Of a stretch of 64,000 bases of DNA, positions 23,533-35,759 are shown piece after piece. A program made the translations under genes and the position numbers. Under the pieces are notes generated by a model, which saw only the letters and a list, made by a program, of their open reading frames with translations, was not told where the DNA came from and searched no databases. This stretch comes from Climacium dendroides (Eukaryota; Streptophyta; Bryopsida; Hypnales; Climaciaceae): assembly GCA_950106755.1 (NCBI GenBank), contig OX467086.1, positions 15,084,001 through 15,148,000 of the forward strand, given 5' to 3'. The first letter of the stretch is position 1. Each line of letters starts with the position of its first letter.

Positions 23533-26500
23533 TCAATCCTCTAGCTTGATAGACCCGGATGTTGTGATGATTTGTTGCTGCAATTTGAGCTCCTCTAGTT
23601 CTGCAGTGACTTGCAGCATCGTGGGCCGCACCCGCACATCAAACGAAGTACAAGACACCGCCAGTGTCAAAAAATCCTGAAGTGCTTCCCCATCTCCAGT
23701 TTTCGCAACAACAGGATCATACACATCGCTGTACCGATTCTCTTTCGTCAGGCTCTTCACCCAGGAGACTAAGTTCCCCCCTTCCATCCCATGAAATGCC
23801 GGTCCAATGGGTCGCTTCCCCGACACGAGCTCCAGCATCACCACCCCAAAGCTGTATACGTCTCCTTTCGCAGTCGCTCTCCAGGTTTGCCCATACTCCG
23901 GCGGGACGTATCCCGGTGTACCGGCCACCACGGTACTCACATGCGTCATTTGCAGGTCCATGAGACGCGCTAACCCAAAGTCTGTCAAGCACGCGTCGAA
24001 ATTCTCGTCCAAGAGAATGTTGCTGGTTTTCATGTCGCGGTGGATGATCAAGGGCTTACACTGGTGGTGAAGAAATGCCAGGCCTTGCGCTATGCCTGCA
24101 GCGATGCGTAACCGAAGTGGCCAGGAAAGAATGGCTGCGCGCTCCTCGCTCTCGTACAACCAGTCGTCCAAGCTTCCGTTGGTAAGGCACTTGTACACAA
24201 GTAAACGCTCTCTCGACCTGCAACAGTATCCCAGCAAGGGCACCAGATTTGGGTGCGTGATGAGCCCCAAAGTCTCCATCTCCGCTTGAAACTCTCGGTC
24301 CCCTTGAGCTCCATCGAGCACAAGTTTCTTAATGGCCACAACGCTGCCGTCTGCCAGCTTCGCCTTGTACACCATCCCAAACCCGCCATCACCAATGATC
24401 TTCGCCGAGCTGAAATTGTCAGTCGCGACGACGAGATCCGAGTATGTCAAGGCCTTGAGGGAGCCGAAGCAAGTGATAGGAATGTAAAGGCGCATAGGGG
24501 ACGAGTCGTACAGCCTGAAGTCGCTGTCCACGTCCATGAACACAGCGGCTTGCTTTCTTCCCAGCAAGTGCATCTTCCTACACTTCAAGAATAACAGAAA
24601 CAGAGAACCCACTGCGAGGAACAGTAAAATGCCACCGAAGACGCCAATGAGTGTGCAGGCTAGGACCAAGTGTTTTACGAACCCGCTTTGGTTGGGAGGA
24701 AGCTCGGTAGGGGATAAGCTGGAGCAGAACCTCATTTCCTGCGCTGATGGAATCTGCGTCTCGTCTTTCCACCTGCAGAGCTTCGTGTCGTTGAGGTAAG
24801 CAGTGGGATCGAAGTTGCGAAAGGAAGCGTTGTAAGGCACGGGACCTTCTAACTCGGGGTTTCCTGAGAAATTGTAACTCCACAAAAAGCTCAGCTTGTT
24901 TAAGGAGCTCGGCAGCGGACCCGAGAGGTTGTTGTACGAAAGCTGTAAGCTTTGGAGAGTGGGTGCCAGAGTCTCGAATATATCTGGAATGGAGCCATTG
25001 ATGTGGTTGTGTTGCAAGTCGATGTTGATAAATGGAACATGGCTGAAGTTTGCCGGGATTGAGCCTGAGAGTTTGTTCCGTGACAGAAAAAGGCAAGACA
25101 GGTTGGACAGGTGCAGAGCTGGCACGGGAATCGGCCCCATGAAGCTGTTGTTGGAGAGCTGCCAGTAAGCCATCGAGACCTTCGTCCCTTTCAAAATATC
25201 CAGCCATTGCGTCCGGCACATGTCATGGTTCAAATTCTTCGCCATGTTTTCAAACGGTGGATCCTCCCCTGGTATCCAGCTCCGTGTCAGCGAGCACTCG
25301 CCAAAGTTGATCGGAGGGAAATCATTCGCTTGCTGAATGGCTAGAAACGTGCTCCCCGCATCCACGCCCAGCGAAAAGAAATCAGGCGGCATTTCCCCCG
25401 TCAAGCGATTGTTGCGCAGGTTCAGCCACAGCAAACTCGAGCACTTGGTCATTTCGGGTGGAATTACGCCAGTCAGTTGGTTATCCGCCATCTGCAACCA
25501 CAGGAGGCTCTGAAGGTTCCCAAACGAGGACGGTAGCGGTCCAGTAATAAAGTTCACTGATAAATCCAGCCCTTGTAAGGCAGTCAAGTTGCCCAAAGTT
25601 GATGGCACCGAGCCAAAGAACCGGTTCCTCGCCAAGCGTAGGAACCGCAAGGTGGTCAGATTCGCAAGCTCTGGAGGAATTTCACCACTCAAACTGTTGT
25701 TACCCACGTCAAAGTGGTACAACGTAGGTGCTTGTGCAAGTTCAAGCGGAATCTTCCCCGAAATGTTGTTCGAGTGAGCAGTGAAATAGCGGAGACTAGG
25801 CATCTGGCTCAACCATTTCGGTAGGGATCCAGAGAGAGAATTCAAGCCCACATCAAACGCATAGAGCAACCGACACTGCGTAACATTTTCAGGGATGGTC
25901 CCTGTGATGCGATTCCTGCCTAAACCCAAGCACTCCAGTTTCTGCAAGAGACCGAGCTCTGCTGGTATTGTGCCGGTCAGCAAGTTGCCTTGAAGGTTGA
26001 GATATGAAAGCTGACTGCAACTTCCCAGCGCAGTTGGAATGACACCGTGAAAATGGTTGAAGGAAAAGTCAAGGTGCGCCAGTTTAGAGCACCCAATGCC
26101 ATCTAGGACATCGGACAAATTTCCAGTCAATTCGTTTAAGTGCACGTTCAGGAGCTCCAGTCTCTTTAACAAGTGGTGTTGGCGGCCCACGCTCAAGGAC
26201 AGGTCACCCGTGAAGTTGTTGTCGGCGAATTGCATCTCGAGGATGTTTCTGCAACTCCATAGCTGCTGGGGTAGCGGCCCTACCAGTTGATTCCCTGAGA
26301 CGTTAAAGGACTCCAAGTTCCCACAATTGTCGAATATCTCTCCAGGGAGGCTCCCTTGAAAATTATTGAAGGAGAGATCCAAGGACTGCAAGACATGCCA
26401 TCGTGTCAAATTAGCACATTCTAGCATGTGTGGAGTAACTCAGACTGCAAAACTGGAGTATGTTTCTGATGGACTAGAAAACGATACATTTCCCTAGTAT

Positions 26501-27646
26501 AAGAAACTCGTATAAACAAACGCTTTCCTTCTACAGATAAAAGGTGTTGTAAAGAGCAGGAGTCATAACCATAAGCCATAACCGCCACATTTTCAAATGC
26601 AAACCGCATAAAAGACGCCATGTTTTGAAAAAGTATCATAGCATTAGAGCCCACCACGCAGGGGTATTCTAGAAAACCTAGCTGCGTTACACTGTCAGGG
26701 TTTACAAATCGACACTGCCATAATTGGCGTTACAATTGGTAGGGTTTAATGCAGCTAGGTATTCTAGAATACCTCCGGCAGAGCCTCTACTAGATAACTT
26801 AGTTTCTAGAGAAGAGAAAACATATTCAAAACATTTAGGGATTCAATGAGAAAGACTGAGGACAATTGAACTCCATCTCAATCCAAGCTTGAACTAACCT
26901 TGAGGTTGATACAGTTCCCGAGGTCAACAGGAATCCCTCCACTGAAGTTATTGTGAGCCAATGCTAACGATTGCAGACCCGTCAGATAGCCAAGACCAGA
27001 GGGCATGGGTCCAGAGAGGTTGAAAAGGGAAAAATCGATGACGGTGATTCGATATTCTCCGTTCGTATACCCACATTCTACTCCATACCATCCACATGGT
27101 GAGGAGGCGTTGTCAGATAACCAACGTAATTTGATGTTATATGTCTCGTTTAAGAGCGCGGTGGCCCAGTCCTTCAGAGCTCGTTGGTCTTCACTAAGCA
27201 AAGATTCTGCTGGAGTAGATTGCAAACCTAGATTTACAGACACGTTTCAGCGATTTCACGTATAAATAAAAGGCGCGATCGACATTTCAGTGCAAATACT
27301 GACAAAACCCATCACCCATGATGTGACAATGCTTGGAACCACTTTAACAAGGACTTTCTTTTTAGAAGCAGCTTCTAGAAGAATCATTATAAGCAGGGTG
27401 TATACGCAAAGAGTCATTTCGCAGGGGAACCCTACATTAAACTTCAAACCTGACATGATGTTGCAACAAAAACCCAGAAAGTGGCCATGGCTGAGACTCA
27501 CCTCTGACAATCACGGCCCCTGAATCTCCATCCGAAATTGCAAGAGACCCTCGCAAGGGTTCCGGCCCCGCGGCTACAGCCAGCGGTCGCGTAATCACCC
27601 ACACTCCAAGTCCATAGAAGATGAGCTTCACCAGGAATGACAGCAT
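23533..27646 (-). CDS. LRR receptor-like serine/threonine kinase, LRR-X group, At1g74360/NILR1-like
   Basis: Three exons (27502-27646, 26899-27209, 23533-26385) join in phase to give 1,102 residues, close to the length I recall for Arabidopsis At1g74360. The N-terminus MLSFLVKLIFYGLGVW is a signal peptide. A capping region with PCGWYGVECGY precedes about 20 leucine-rich repeats; the second intron splits a repeat, and only joining at TTGCAG restores it (NLK then SLDLSFNN). The repeats are interrupted by a non-LRR island at about 489-553 containing GECSLTRSWIPGEDPPF, which matches the island of the At1g74360 group. A transmembrane helix follows at about 722-752. The kinase domain has glycine loop GDGGFG (817-822), Lys838 in VVAIKK, HRD (934-936), DFG (954-956) and GTPGYVPPEYG, so it is an RD kinase expected to be active. 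It should sit in the plasma membrane and sense an extracellular ligand; NILR1 acts in immunity, but the ligand here is unknown. An upstream in-frame Met exists, but starting at MLSFL gives the better signal peptide. Confidence 0.93.
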
Positions 27647-29380
27647 TCTCCAGCTGCAATTAGCCCCAGGGAGGTCAACTGGGTGCTTGCAGTTGTGCTC
27701 ATCTGCAGCCGCCCATTTCATATCTCCAAGCGCCACACGGTCCACATATCCTGGGCAGTCCTAATCATCCCTTTGAAATAGGTGTGTTCGTCAAGGGACA
27801 ACCACTACGTTACTCCCCAGAGCTCGAATTCACGGCCAGAATTCTGGTACATTGCACCACATGCAATTGGGCGCCGTACCACGAAAGGGACAGGATTCAT
27901 AAAGACGACCTCGACAGCTTCTTCCTCAAAATCGCCTCTTTCTCAAGAAGCCCTGGTAAAACCAGCACCACCGATGTCTTGCAACTAAACCACGAAAAGA
28001 ACGCAAAATCGGGATTAGCCATACCCTCCACACGTAGCTTCAATCCTCCCAACCTCGTGAGCACCATAGCCACTGGACAAGCTCACTCCACTCAAGCACC
28101 ACCGCGAGCGCAATTCACCATATCCAGTGGCCGGAAATCCTGCCCCCGGCTGCGCATGATCAGCAAACTCGTTATAAGGAATCCCAGCTCATCATGCCCC
28201 TCCAGTTTCAACGGCAAATCCCCTCCCGTTCTCGTCAAACTGCACCAGGGCTCTGTCCCTATCCCACCCAAGTCCAAGCTCCCGTTCCCCCTATGAAAAG
28301 CACCACAAATATCTGCCGCCGAAGAGCACACACCCCTCAGTTCCCAATTTGACCGTCACGCAGCGTGTGGTGGACTCCAACGCTCCCGCACGCACCCACC
28401 CGGAAGATCAATGCGGGAGTATCGATGAGCGGTAACTTCGTTTCCGTCCTACCACCTACAACTTCGACAGTCTGGAAGGTAAGGTAAGGTCCGAGTCAAA
28501 GAGGAAAAAGACGGTAGGCTTCCGTCTCTCTCCTTCAGTTCAGTCAAGCTCCCTCTAAGCTTAACTTATTGTTTAGTTTCGTGACTTTGAGTGTGACTTG
28601 GTTTGGGTTTCCTTTCCTCTTCCTTTTTTCCTGTGAACTGAACTGAACTGAAGCTCCACTGCAGTGCTCAAAATCCGGGAGTTTCCGCCCAAGCTTGTGG
28701 CTTTGCGGCCTCCTTCATCCTCCATCGGCTCTCTACTCGGGCCGGCGCTCGGCTTCTTGCAGGCCGGGAGGCTGGCCTTGAACTGCGCGGAATGCGTTGC
28801 TTCCAACTAATCTGGGATTTAAGGTAAGTGCTTCTGTGGTTAATTCTGCTCTGAATCTGCAGATTAGGGCGGGAGGTTTAACCTGAACCTTCGCTTGGGA
28901 GTTGGTTATTAGATGGTGACAGTTTACTTCCGGCTCCAGGAATTTACTGACTTCCATTCCTCGGACTTTCCCAGTTTCAGTTCCTCCTGTTCTGTACATA
29001 CCAGGCTCCTACTACCACCAGCCCGAAGACCTGGCGACCTTCCCCTCCCCCTTTGACTGGACGGACTCCCGAAAAATCAACCCCCTGAAAAATCTCTGGA
29101 AAGACCCAATCAAAGCTTTCTTTTGGGAGCAATGATTCGATGGAAAGTGAAAGACAAAACAAAAAATTCGGGAGAGGAAGAGGAAGAGGGGCCTGTTCTC
29201 ACGTACGCTGGACGACACTGCTACAACACTCCAGTACGGAGGTGGCCTCCCTTCAAGGCCGGTTGCCATTGGGCCTCCGGACCTCCGTGGGGGCCGGACG
29301 CTACAGCACAGGTTTCCATTGGAAGCTTAACCCTGTTGGCTGGTCTCCGCGGAATTCATCCTTTTTAAAACCCTGGGAAT
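27647..29380 (-). promoter_or_regulatory. Upstream and leader region of the receptor kinase gene
   Basis: This 1.7-kb stretch has balanced to GC-rich composition, CT-rich tracts near 28530-28640, and open frames on both strands (for example 27784-28296 on plus) without recognisable domains. It most likely contains the promoter and 5' untranslated leader of the receptor kinase gene; some may belong to an unrecognised divergent unit on plus. No TATA box could be assigned with confidence. Confidence 0.4.
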
Positions 29381-29560
29381 CAATCGTTTAAAAAAATGGA
29401 AAAGTACTCATTGGAAGTCAAACTACTGTAGAAGATGTTTCCTTTTCCCAACAAATCTCCGAGGATGAATAGTTGCATTTCTGTCCTTTACATAAGAATT
29501 CTTTGTCATCGATCGGACACTAAGTGTGCACGGCGGCGTTATAGGGCTAATAGACCGGAC
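29381..29560 (+). repeat. Dispersed repeat, partner at 39095-39265
   Basis: The block contains GTAGAAGATGTTTCC, GATGAATAGTTGCATTT, CTGTCC and CTTTGTCATCGATCGGAC in order. The same order recurs near 39095-39265, where the right border is AAGGGTTAA, like a terminus of the TTAA-flanked family. Confidence 0.6.
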
Positions 29561-31085
29561 TGAACTCCCTAAAAATTTGCAGAGTTTTTCATTTTTTCAT
29601 GAGATCACCATGCTTTTTCAATTACCCTGTGCCTTTTTTAAGTATTACTATGTCCTTCCCTTCGAAAGCACAAGAACCATAGCTATAAATTTTTGTTTTG
29701 TAGTTGTATTTGCATGCATTTGATTGAGGATCTAAGCCATCCGAGCCTGCAATTTTTGAATCCACAAATTAGAGGCCGGAGGTTTGACTAGAGGAGAGGG
29801 GAGAGCCCAGAGTTCAATTGGGAGCACCTACACCTCCAAGTTCGGGAGGTTGAAGTCCCTAATGGCAACCAACCTTGAGTGCCCAGACCTCCGACCACTG
29901 GAGGAAGAGAAAAGGTCTATCAGAGCAACAAGAACTCTCCATTATGCTAAACGGAAGCCAGAACCTATAGCTATAAAAGTAGAGGTCCTTTAGCAAGTAG
30001 ACAGGTGGCACATGTAGCCTTCTATCATAGCGCTCTCTCTTAGTAAATCAAAAAATATTTCCTATGAAAAAATTTGCTTCACTTTTTAGCAAAAATTTGT
30101 TAAAAAAAAGCTATGCTTGTGACTCCTTGTATTATTTTATTACAAAATGTTAGGTTGGTGTTTTTTTTCATGAACACATGGAGAGAAAAGGTTGTCAAGT
30201 TTCAAGTTGTAGTGTGAGAGCATGATTGCAATATCCTCAATTTATGGGCATCGAGGATTGGGATGAACAAGTATTGGCCTTGGAAACTCAACTTTTGATT
30301 TTCCAAGTAAAAGTTGCCTTCCATTTTGTAGTTGATTAATTTTGTATTTGTTAATCTCTCCTAGCTAATGGAAGGTATTAGATTTCAAATTATGGATATT
30401 GAATTTTCATCTCTAGTAAATAATGAATTTCATCATTTTTACTAGGGAGGTAAGTGTATTAGGTGTTTTTCCTTACCCAACACAAGTTATGTTCTTGCTC
30501 TAAGGTAGGACTTGTTGGATTTACAAATATTTTACAACTAAAGAATGGAAAACCAATGAATATTCCTCAAGTACTTTGGTCAATTTATTATTAGAAAAAA
30601 AATTAGGTGGTGGTGTGTCTCTCCTAATTCCTTACACAATTCCAATGATGATTCAAAAATGTCCCTTCACATTGTAGAATAATGTAGGAATCTTTTGCCA
30701 TGTAGTATTTATTGAATTCATAAAATGGCAACTTTTCAACCCAATTCAAAACCTTTGAATCCTAATGACCCTTTTGCTATATTAGAATTTGAAAGAATGA
30801 AATTGGATTAGGACTAACAATTATTATTGGGCTTTGGTTCATAGTGAGTATGCTATAAAATATCTATCTACCTCATTGCTTGCTATTGTAACACTCTTCT
30901 CTATTAGATAATGTTTTTTATTTTGGATGAAAAGATTGACTTGCATCCATGTATTGCATATTTTTATCTACTCCCATGGATGAAGATACCTTCATTTCAT
31001 CATTCTAGTGATAATCACTTTTTACACAGCTTATAATAAATGACAAAAAAACAAACTATAGTGGATACCTCCCCAACCACCATTT
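29561..31085. other. Intergenic DNA, no gene seen
   Basis: Composition falls back to AT-rich. Open frames at 29526-29723 and 29784-29993 have no recognisable features. Confidence 0.5.
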
Positions 31086-31615
31086 TTTGATACCGTACCT
31101 AGTTATAGTTTATTAAACTAGTCAAATTTTCATATTTCTTGTTGGCAAGTGAAAAGAGCCTCCAACACACCAAAGAACACACAACATTTGAATATCATAT
31201 GCAAAAGTTATGAAGGGTCAAAGTTTTTTTGGTAGATGTTCCAAAATTGTTTCTTCCACATATGTAAATATTACTTTTAGAGATGTACCAAGTCTAGTGA
31301 TGATGGCATCTTTGGATCAATGTCACATTCGGGGTACCTACTTTGAATTAGATCCAACCTACAAAAATAATGTAAGGTGGGCCCCCCAAATGTGTCAATG
31401 ACCCAAAACTTGCCATCATGACCATTCTATGTACATCTCCAAAATCAATTATGTACCTATATGGTTTAGAACCTCTATCCAAAAAAATTGAGTCTTCAAA
31501 ACTTTTGCATATGGAATCAAAATGTCACATTCTTTGGTATGTTGGAACCTCCTTTTCACTTTCCAACAAGCCAAAATCCATAAAAATTTAACGAGTCTAA
31601 TTATAGTAACCAGGC
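31086..31615. repeat. Inverted pair of the AAGGTAGGTACACC element family
   Basis: Two diverged copies of the element at 12421-12700 face each other, left arm about 31086-31345 and right arm about 31370-31615. The former termini meet at GGTACCTACTTT and GTAAGGTGGGCC. The shared interior words are GTGAAAAG, CTCCAACACACC and GCAAAAGTTATG. The whole can fold back on itself. Confidence 0.65.
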
Positions 31616-33482
31616 GCAATAACAAAAACGGTGGTGGTTTCTAGGACTCCTAAAACTCGTGGTACAAAAATGGTGTTTTTTGCTCTGTTAGTTTCCACAA
31701 GCCCAAGTGGCACTTATCTCTCAACCGCCCTCCAAGGTTGCCATGCCTATTTGTGCTGGAGTGATTGTTCTTCTTGTTGTGTTTTTCTTGTGTTTTTTAA
31801 TGCAATGGTCACTGTCTCTTGGGAAAAAAAGGGAGGGAGCATTTTTGGGGGGTGCCCACCCAGCATACCTTACACAGACCCATTTGCTGAATGTGTACCA
31901 GCACAGGAAGTTATAAAATGTTTTGTACTTCCTCCACTTTGTGTCAAACAGGTCTTCTTGAACTTGTTACAGACTAGCATGTACTATTGTTGGGTGGTTT
32001 GAAAAGTCTGGTCATAAAACTCATCAGTTCGTCACCGCCCATGCGCTACAGTTTACGTGAATTCTTCAGCCATAGCCTGTCAACAAAATGAGCTTTTTAT
32101 TGTAAGAAAACAAACCCCAGAGCTTCCTTATATGACTGGGCTGATGACTCCTTATCATATCATCAAACAATCCACACTTTGGGGGTCAAATGAGTTGGGT
32201 GATGTTAACAGCCTATTTGCAACCTATTTTTTTTTGTAGTTAATAATCATCATCATCTATAACCAGAAACAGAAACATTGGCATCTTCATTTCTTTCTTT
32301 CATTTCTCCTGCTTCTTTTTCATTAAGAGTGTTTATTTTTTTGTTTTTGTTTTTTCCTTTTCAAGAACAATGGCCACTAAATTAAGAGGAAAGAAAAGTA
32401 CAATTAGGACTTGTGCCATATGAGCTAGGTGGGTCAAGGGAGCTACAGGGATGAAGTATGGAGTTGTCCTACCATGAGTGGTGGGGTGAGATTGAGTAAA
32501 AATCCCCCATGTGTTGATTTCATGAAGATTGTCCAATCTTGACCAGTGGGACACCCTAAATCCATTTTAGTGAAACTTGCAATCCTCCTTCTCCACTCAC
32601 CGAAGCTGACAAGACAATCGGAGTTCACTTCTTGTCTTCAAAGAAACTAAGGACCGCTTCTCAAAATTGACCCCTACTTTTAAAGGGAAACTGAATGGGG
32701 GAGGATACCCAAAATGAAGTGCATGACGAGGACAAATGGAAGGTGAATTTCAAGCGGTGTACAATTTTATTAATAGTATTGTGGAGGTGGCAACCTTAGA
32801 CTGAGTGGACAATTTTGGATATAATTTTTGTTGCTTTAACTTCTTCTCTTAGTGCCATTCTTCATATGCATCAGATGCATTTGGGCATCACCTACATGAC
32901 GCTTTTAGCACTCTACACCTCGTATCTTTGAAACTTTGTAGCTAATTCACATTGCGTTCAAAAATTATGGAACCCCTTGCATTTTGATTTGTAGTCCTCT
33001 CTCAATGTGCAAAAATTGTTGCTCATTTTCCAGAGCATATTGTCATGCCACAGAGCTTATTTGTACAATTTTAAGTGTAGTTACCTTCAGCGGTGAAACT
33101 TGAAGAAAGTACCACTCCAACCGAAAAGATTGTGTGATCTCTTCCAACTTGTCTGGGCACTGGCTTCATGTGAATCATACAAAAAAGAAAACAAGTAATA
33201 GAGTAGCCACCCTATTTCCAACCACCACTCCATTTCCAATCTATAGACTACCATGAAGTTGTGGTGTAGTTCAAGGAGTAGTTGTAGCGCATTACGATTG
33301 GCTACAAGGCTGCTAGTATTGCAACCAGTCCTTGGGTGATTTTACAATCAACTTATAGTTAGAAATAGAAAGGTCTATATGACCATTATAGGTTGAAGAG
33401 AATCTTCTATTAAAAAATTCATAATAATTATGTTTTATGTAATAAAATTTTGGAAAAATATGCAATCCTTCCAAACTCTATT
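31616..33482. other. Intergenic DNA, no supported gene
   Basis: A 123-codon plus-strand frame at 31631-32002 starts at GTG and lacks any recognisable domain. The rest is unremarkable. Confidence 0.45.
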
Positions 33483-33784
33483 TCTGTACATGGGAAAAAA
33501 TTTGCACTAAAAAAACCTGTGCTCCAAATATACGGAATTGCTTAAGTGGTTGGAAATGGGTCATCTGCCCTAATAAGAGTTCACTCACACTTCACATGAT
33601 CACACAGCATGGCAAGTCCCTCCCTCTGTACATGGGAAAAATTCTGCACTAGGGAAAAATTCTGCACTAAAAAACCCTGTGCTCCAAATATATGAAATTG
33701 CTTAAGTGGTTGGAAATGGGTCATCTGCCCTAATAAGAGTTCACTCACAATTCACATGATCACAGCACGGCAAGTCCCTCCCTC
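33483..33784 (+). repeat. Tandem duplication, unit about 142 bp
   Basis: The unit starting TCTGTACATGGGAAAAA and ending AGTCCCTCCCTC occurs twice, almost identical, so the event is recent. The second copy contains an extra internal duplication of about 18 bp around GGGAAAAATTCTGCACTA. Confidence 0.85.
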
Positions 33785-33926
33785 CCTACGACGGACTTCA
33801 CATAAATGACGGTAACAGCGAATTCAGTGATCCTTATTTCATCAATGGTGCCTGCCTGCCAGTGCCATTTCAAAGCCAGTGACACTTGCAAGACGGAAGT
33901 CTCCATCCTCCGTCCACAGAAATAAG

Positions 33927-34118
33927 TTAACTTGAGGCCAAAGCTTCAAATGCAGCCGCTGCCTGAGGTTGACAAAAGTTAATGAAGCCCATTGTACTTG
34001 GGAAGGATGCTGAGGTCAGTTGCTGTGTTGCACCTGCAGCTAAAGTTGTTATTAATGTAGCGGTAAGCTTACACAACGTTGAGAAGAATGCCGTCAATTG
34101 TGGCGCATGAGTAATCAT
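33927..34118 (-). CDS. Tentative small ORF (63 aa), unknown
   Basis: A real ATG frame beginning MITHAPQLTAFF and rich in Ala, Thr and Ser ends LASS then stop. Upstream on the same strand is a CT-rich tract ending GTGGCAGAAC just before the ATG, like a leader. Composition is more balanced than the neighbours. No family recognised; it may be a gene fragment or a chance frame. Confidence 0.22.
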   Translation of the reverse strand: MITHAPQLTAFFSTLCKLTATLITTLAAGATQQLTSASFPSTMGFINFCQPQAAAAFEALASS

Positions 34119-34317
34119 GTTCTGCCACGTTGCAGAGGAGGGCAGGAAGGGAGCGAGCCAGGAAGCTTGGCCTTCAAATTATTCAAAAGTGAAGACCGGA
34201 CATGATGACCAACCAAGTCATTGTTGTCTGGATCCGCATTTCGGAAGATATGTTAGCCAACGGGCTTGAAAAGTGGATGAACCTCGTATAAGAGGTCATC
34301 TAATTTGCAAGTGGAGT

Positions 34318-34515
34318 TGGCATTTGGGCTTGAAAACAAGCTTGTTTTTTTGCAACCTAGTGCATGGCTTGAAAATGGCATGCCTCAATTGGAAACAAGC
34401 TTGTTTTTTGCAAGCGAGTGCGATGGCCTAAAAAGAACATATCTCAATTAGTAAAAGAAAAGAAAAAAAGATCGTTTTCTAAGCCAATGTATGGCTTGAA
34501 AATGGTATGTCTGAA
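34318..34515 (+). repeat. Degenerate tandem repeat, unit about 80 bp, three copies
   Basis: GGCTTGAAAATGG, ATCTCAATT or CCTCAATT, and AAGCTTGTTTTTT recur in order three times with considerable drift. Confidence 0.6.
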
Positions 34516-35759
34516 ATGATTGGTGGCCTCTTACTAGAGAAGGACTTTAGAGGGATGGTTCATCTTATTTCAAGCTAAGCCACTAAGGCCTAGTGGTGAT
34601 GGTCTTGAAGTAGGCAATTCCAAATGCGCTAATGATCGAAAACCACCATCATCATTCTTTGGGTACATCTCCCAAATCAATATGTACCTTTCAGAGGAAG
34701 AAACTATTGTCGATCATTTCCATTAATTAACTCAATCATTTCCATGAAATTAGAGAAGGCCGGGTTGAAGTTTTAATTAAGAGATGGAGCCTATACTAAG
34801 AGCAACAACTTTGATTGAAAAAATATTAAAAAATTGAAGCTCAAATTTGGTGGGATGGTGCCCCTTCAAGCTCACTTTCCAAAAATCGTAGGCTTACTTC
34901 ATTTGGAGCAAGGACAAGGTGGTAGTGCACTTTTTAGTCAGGGAAGGTTGTTGCCACCTAAATTTCAAGCGGCAACTTTGAAGAAAATAGCAGAAGAACA
35001 ATAATTTTGAAAGTGATTTTTGAAATGGTGATTAATCAAGTTGACTTTTCAATAAGATTAGTTTCATGTCAAATGGACCTATGACAAGGCTTTGGTGGAC
35101 ATTTTTATGGTGGAGGTCTACTGTTGCCTTGATTTGGAGCAATGACTTTGAGGAAGAAGATTGGAATGATTGCAAAGATTTTGATTCTCATTTTTGGTGA
35201 GCTAGTTTTTAATCAAATGAGGCTTCTAACTAGCCTAAGCTTACATCAACTAGACACACTTTAAAGCAGTGGTAGACATTTTAGCAAGGTGTTGTATCAC
35301 TTTGTATCATTAACAATAAATTTTGTAAACTATATGTACTAGCATGTACACACATGCCCCAAAGCAAATCCACACTATAGCAAGGCATTAATGAAGAACC
35401 ATTCAATTGCCCCCCTAGCTAAGTAAAGTGCCTTTGCAACTCAATTAGCAAAAGAATTCAAATCAAGTAACCTCCACTACATTCACTAAGTAATCAACAT
35501 GTTGAAGAAGATAGATGATAGGCTCCTATCCATTGTTAGGTTTGAATCAATCATAAGTGAAGGGATAAACTAGGTGCATTTGAATCCCATCCTCAATCAC
35601 TTCCAACATTGAAGTTGAACTCCACAAAATCTCCACCCAAGCTTTAATATCAAAAGCCACTGTTGATACTCCAACATATAATGTTACAAAATAATTATAT
35701 TTTTTTGTTAATAAGAAAAATCATCAACAACCACTTGAAAAAGTAGTACCAACTAATCA
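34516..35759. other. Intergenic DNA, possibly the 3' part of the retrotransposon
   Basis: AT-rich. Because the gypsy pol remnant at 35760-36910 runs toward lower coordinates, this region would be where its 3' end and LTR lay, but I could not find an LTR boundary or a repeated partner within the window. Confidence 0.35.

Noticed and set aside
24578..25219. 213-codon minus-strand frame inside the receptor kinase exon
   Set aside because: It is an out-of-frame reading of the LRR and juxtamembrane coding sequence and resembles no protein.
27784..28296. 170-codon plus-strand open frame upstream of the receptor kinase
   Set aside because: Composition is that of a GC-rich leader; it has no recognisable domain, and the region fits the promoter and leader of the minus-strand kinase gene.
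31631..32002. 123-codon plus-strand frame
   Set aside because: Non-ATG start and no domain; I found nothing to support a gene.
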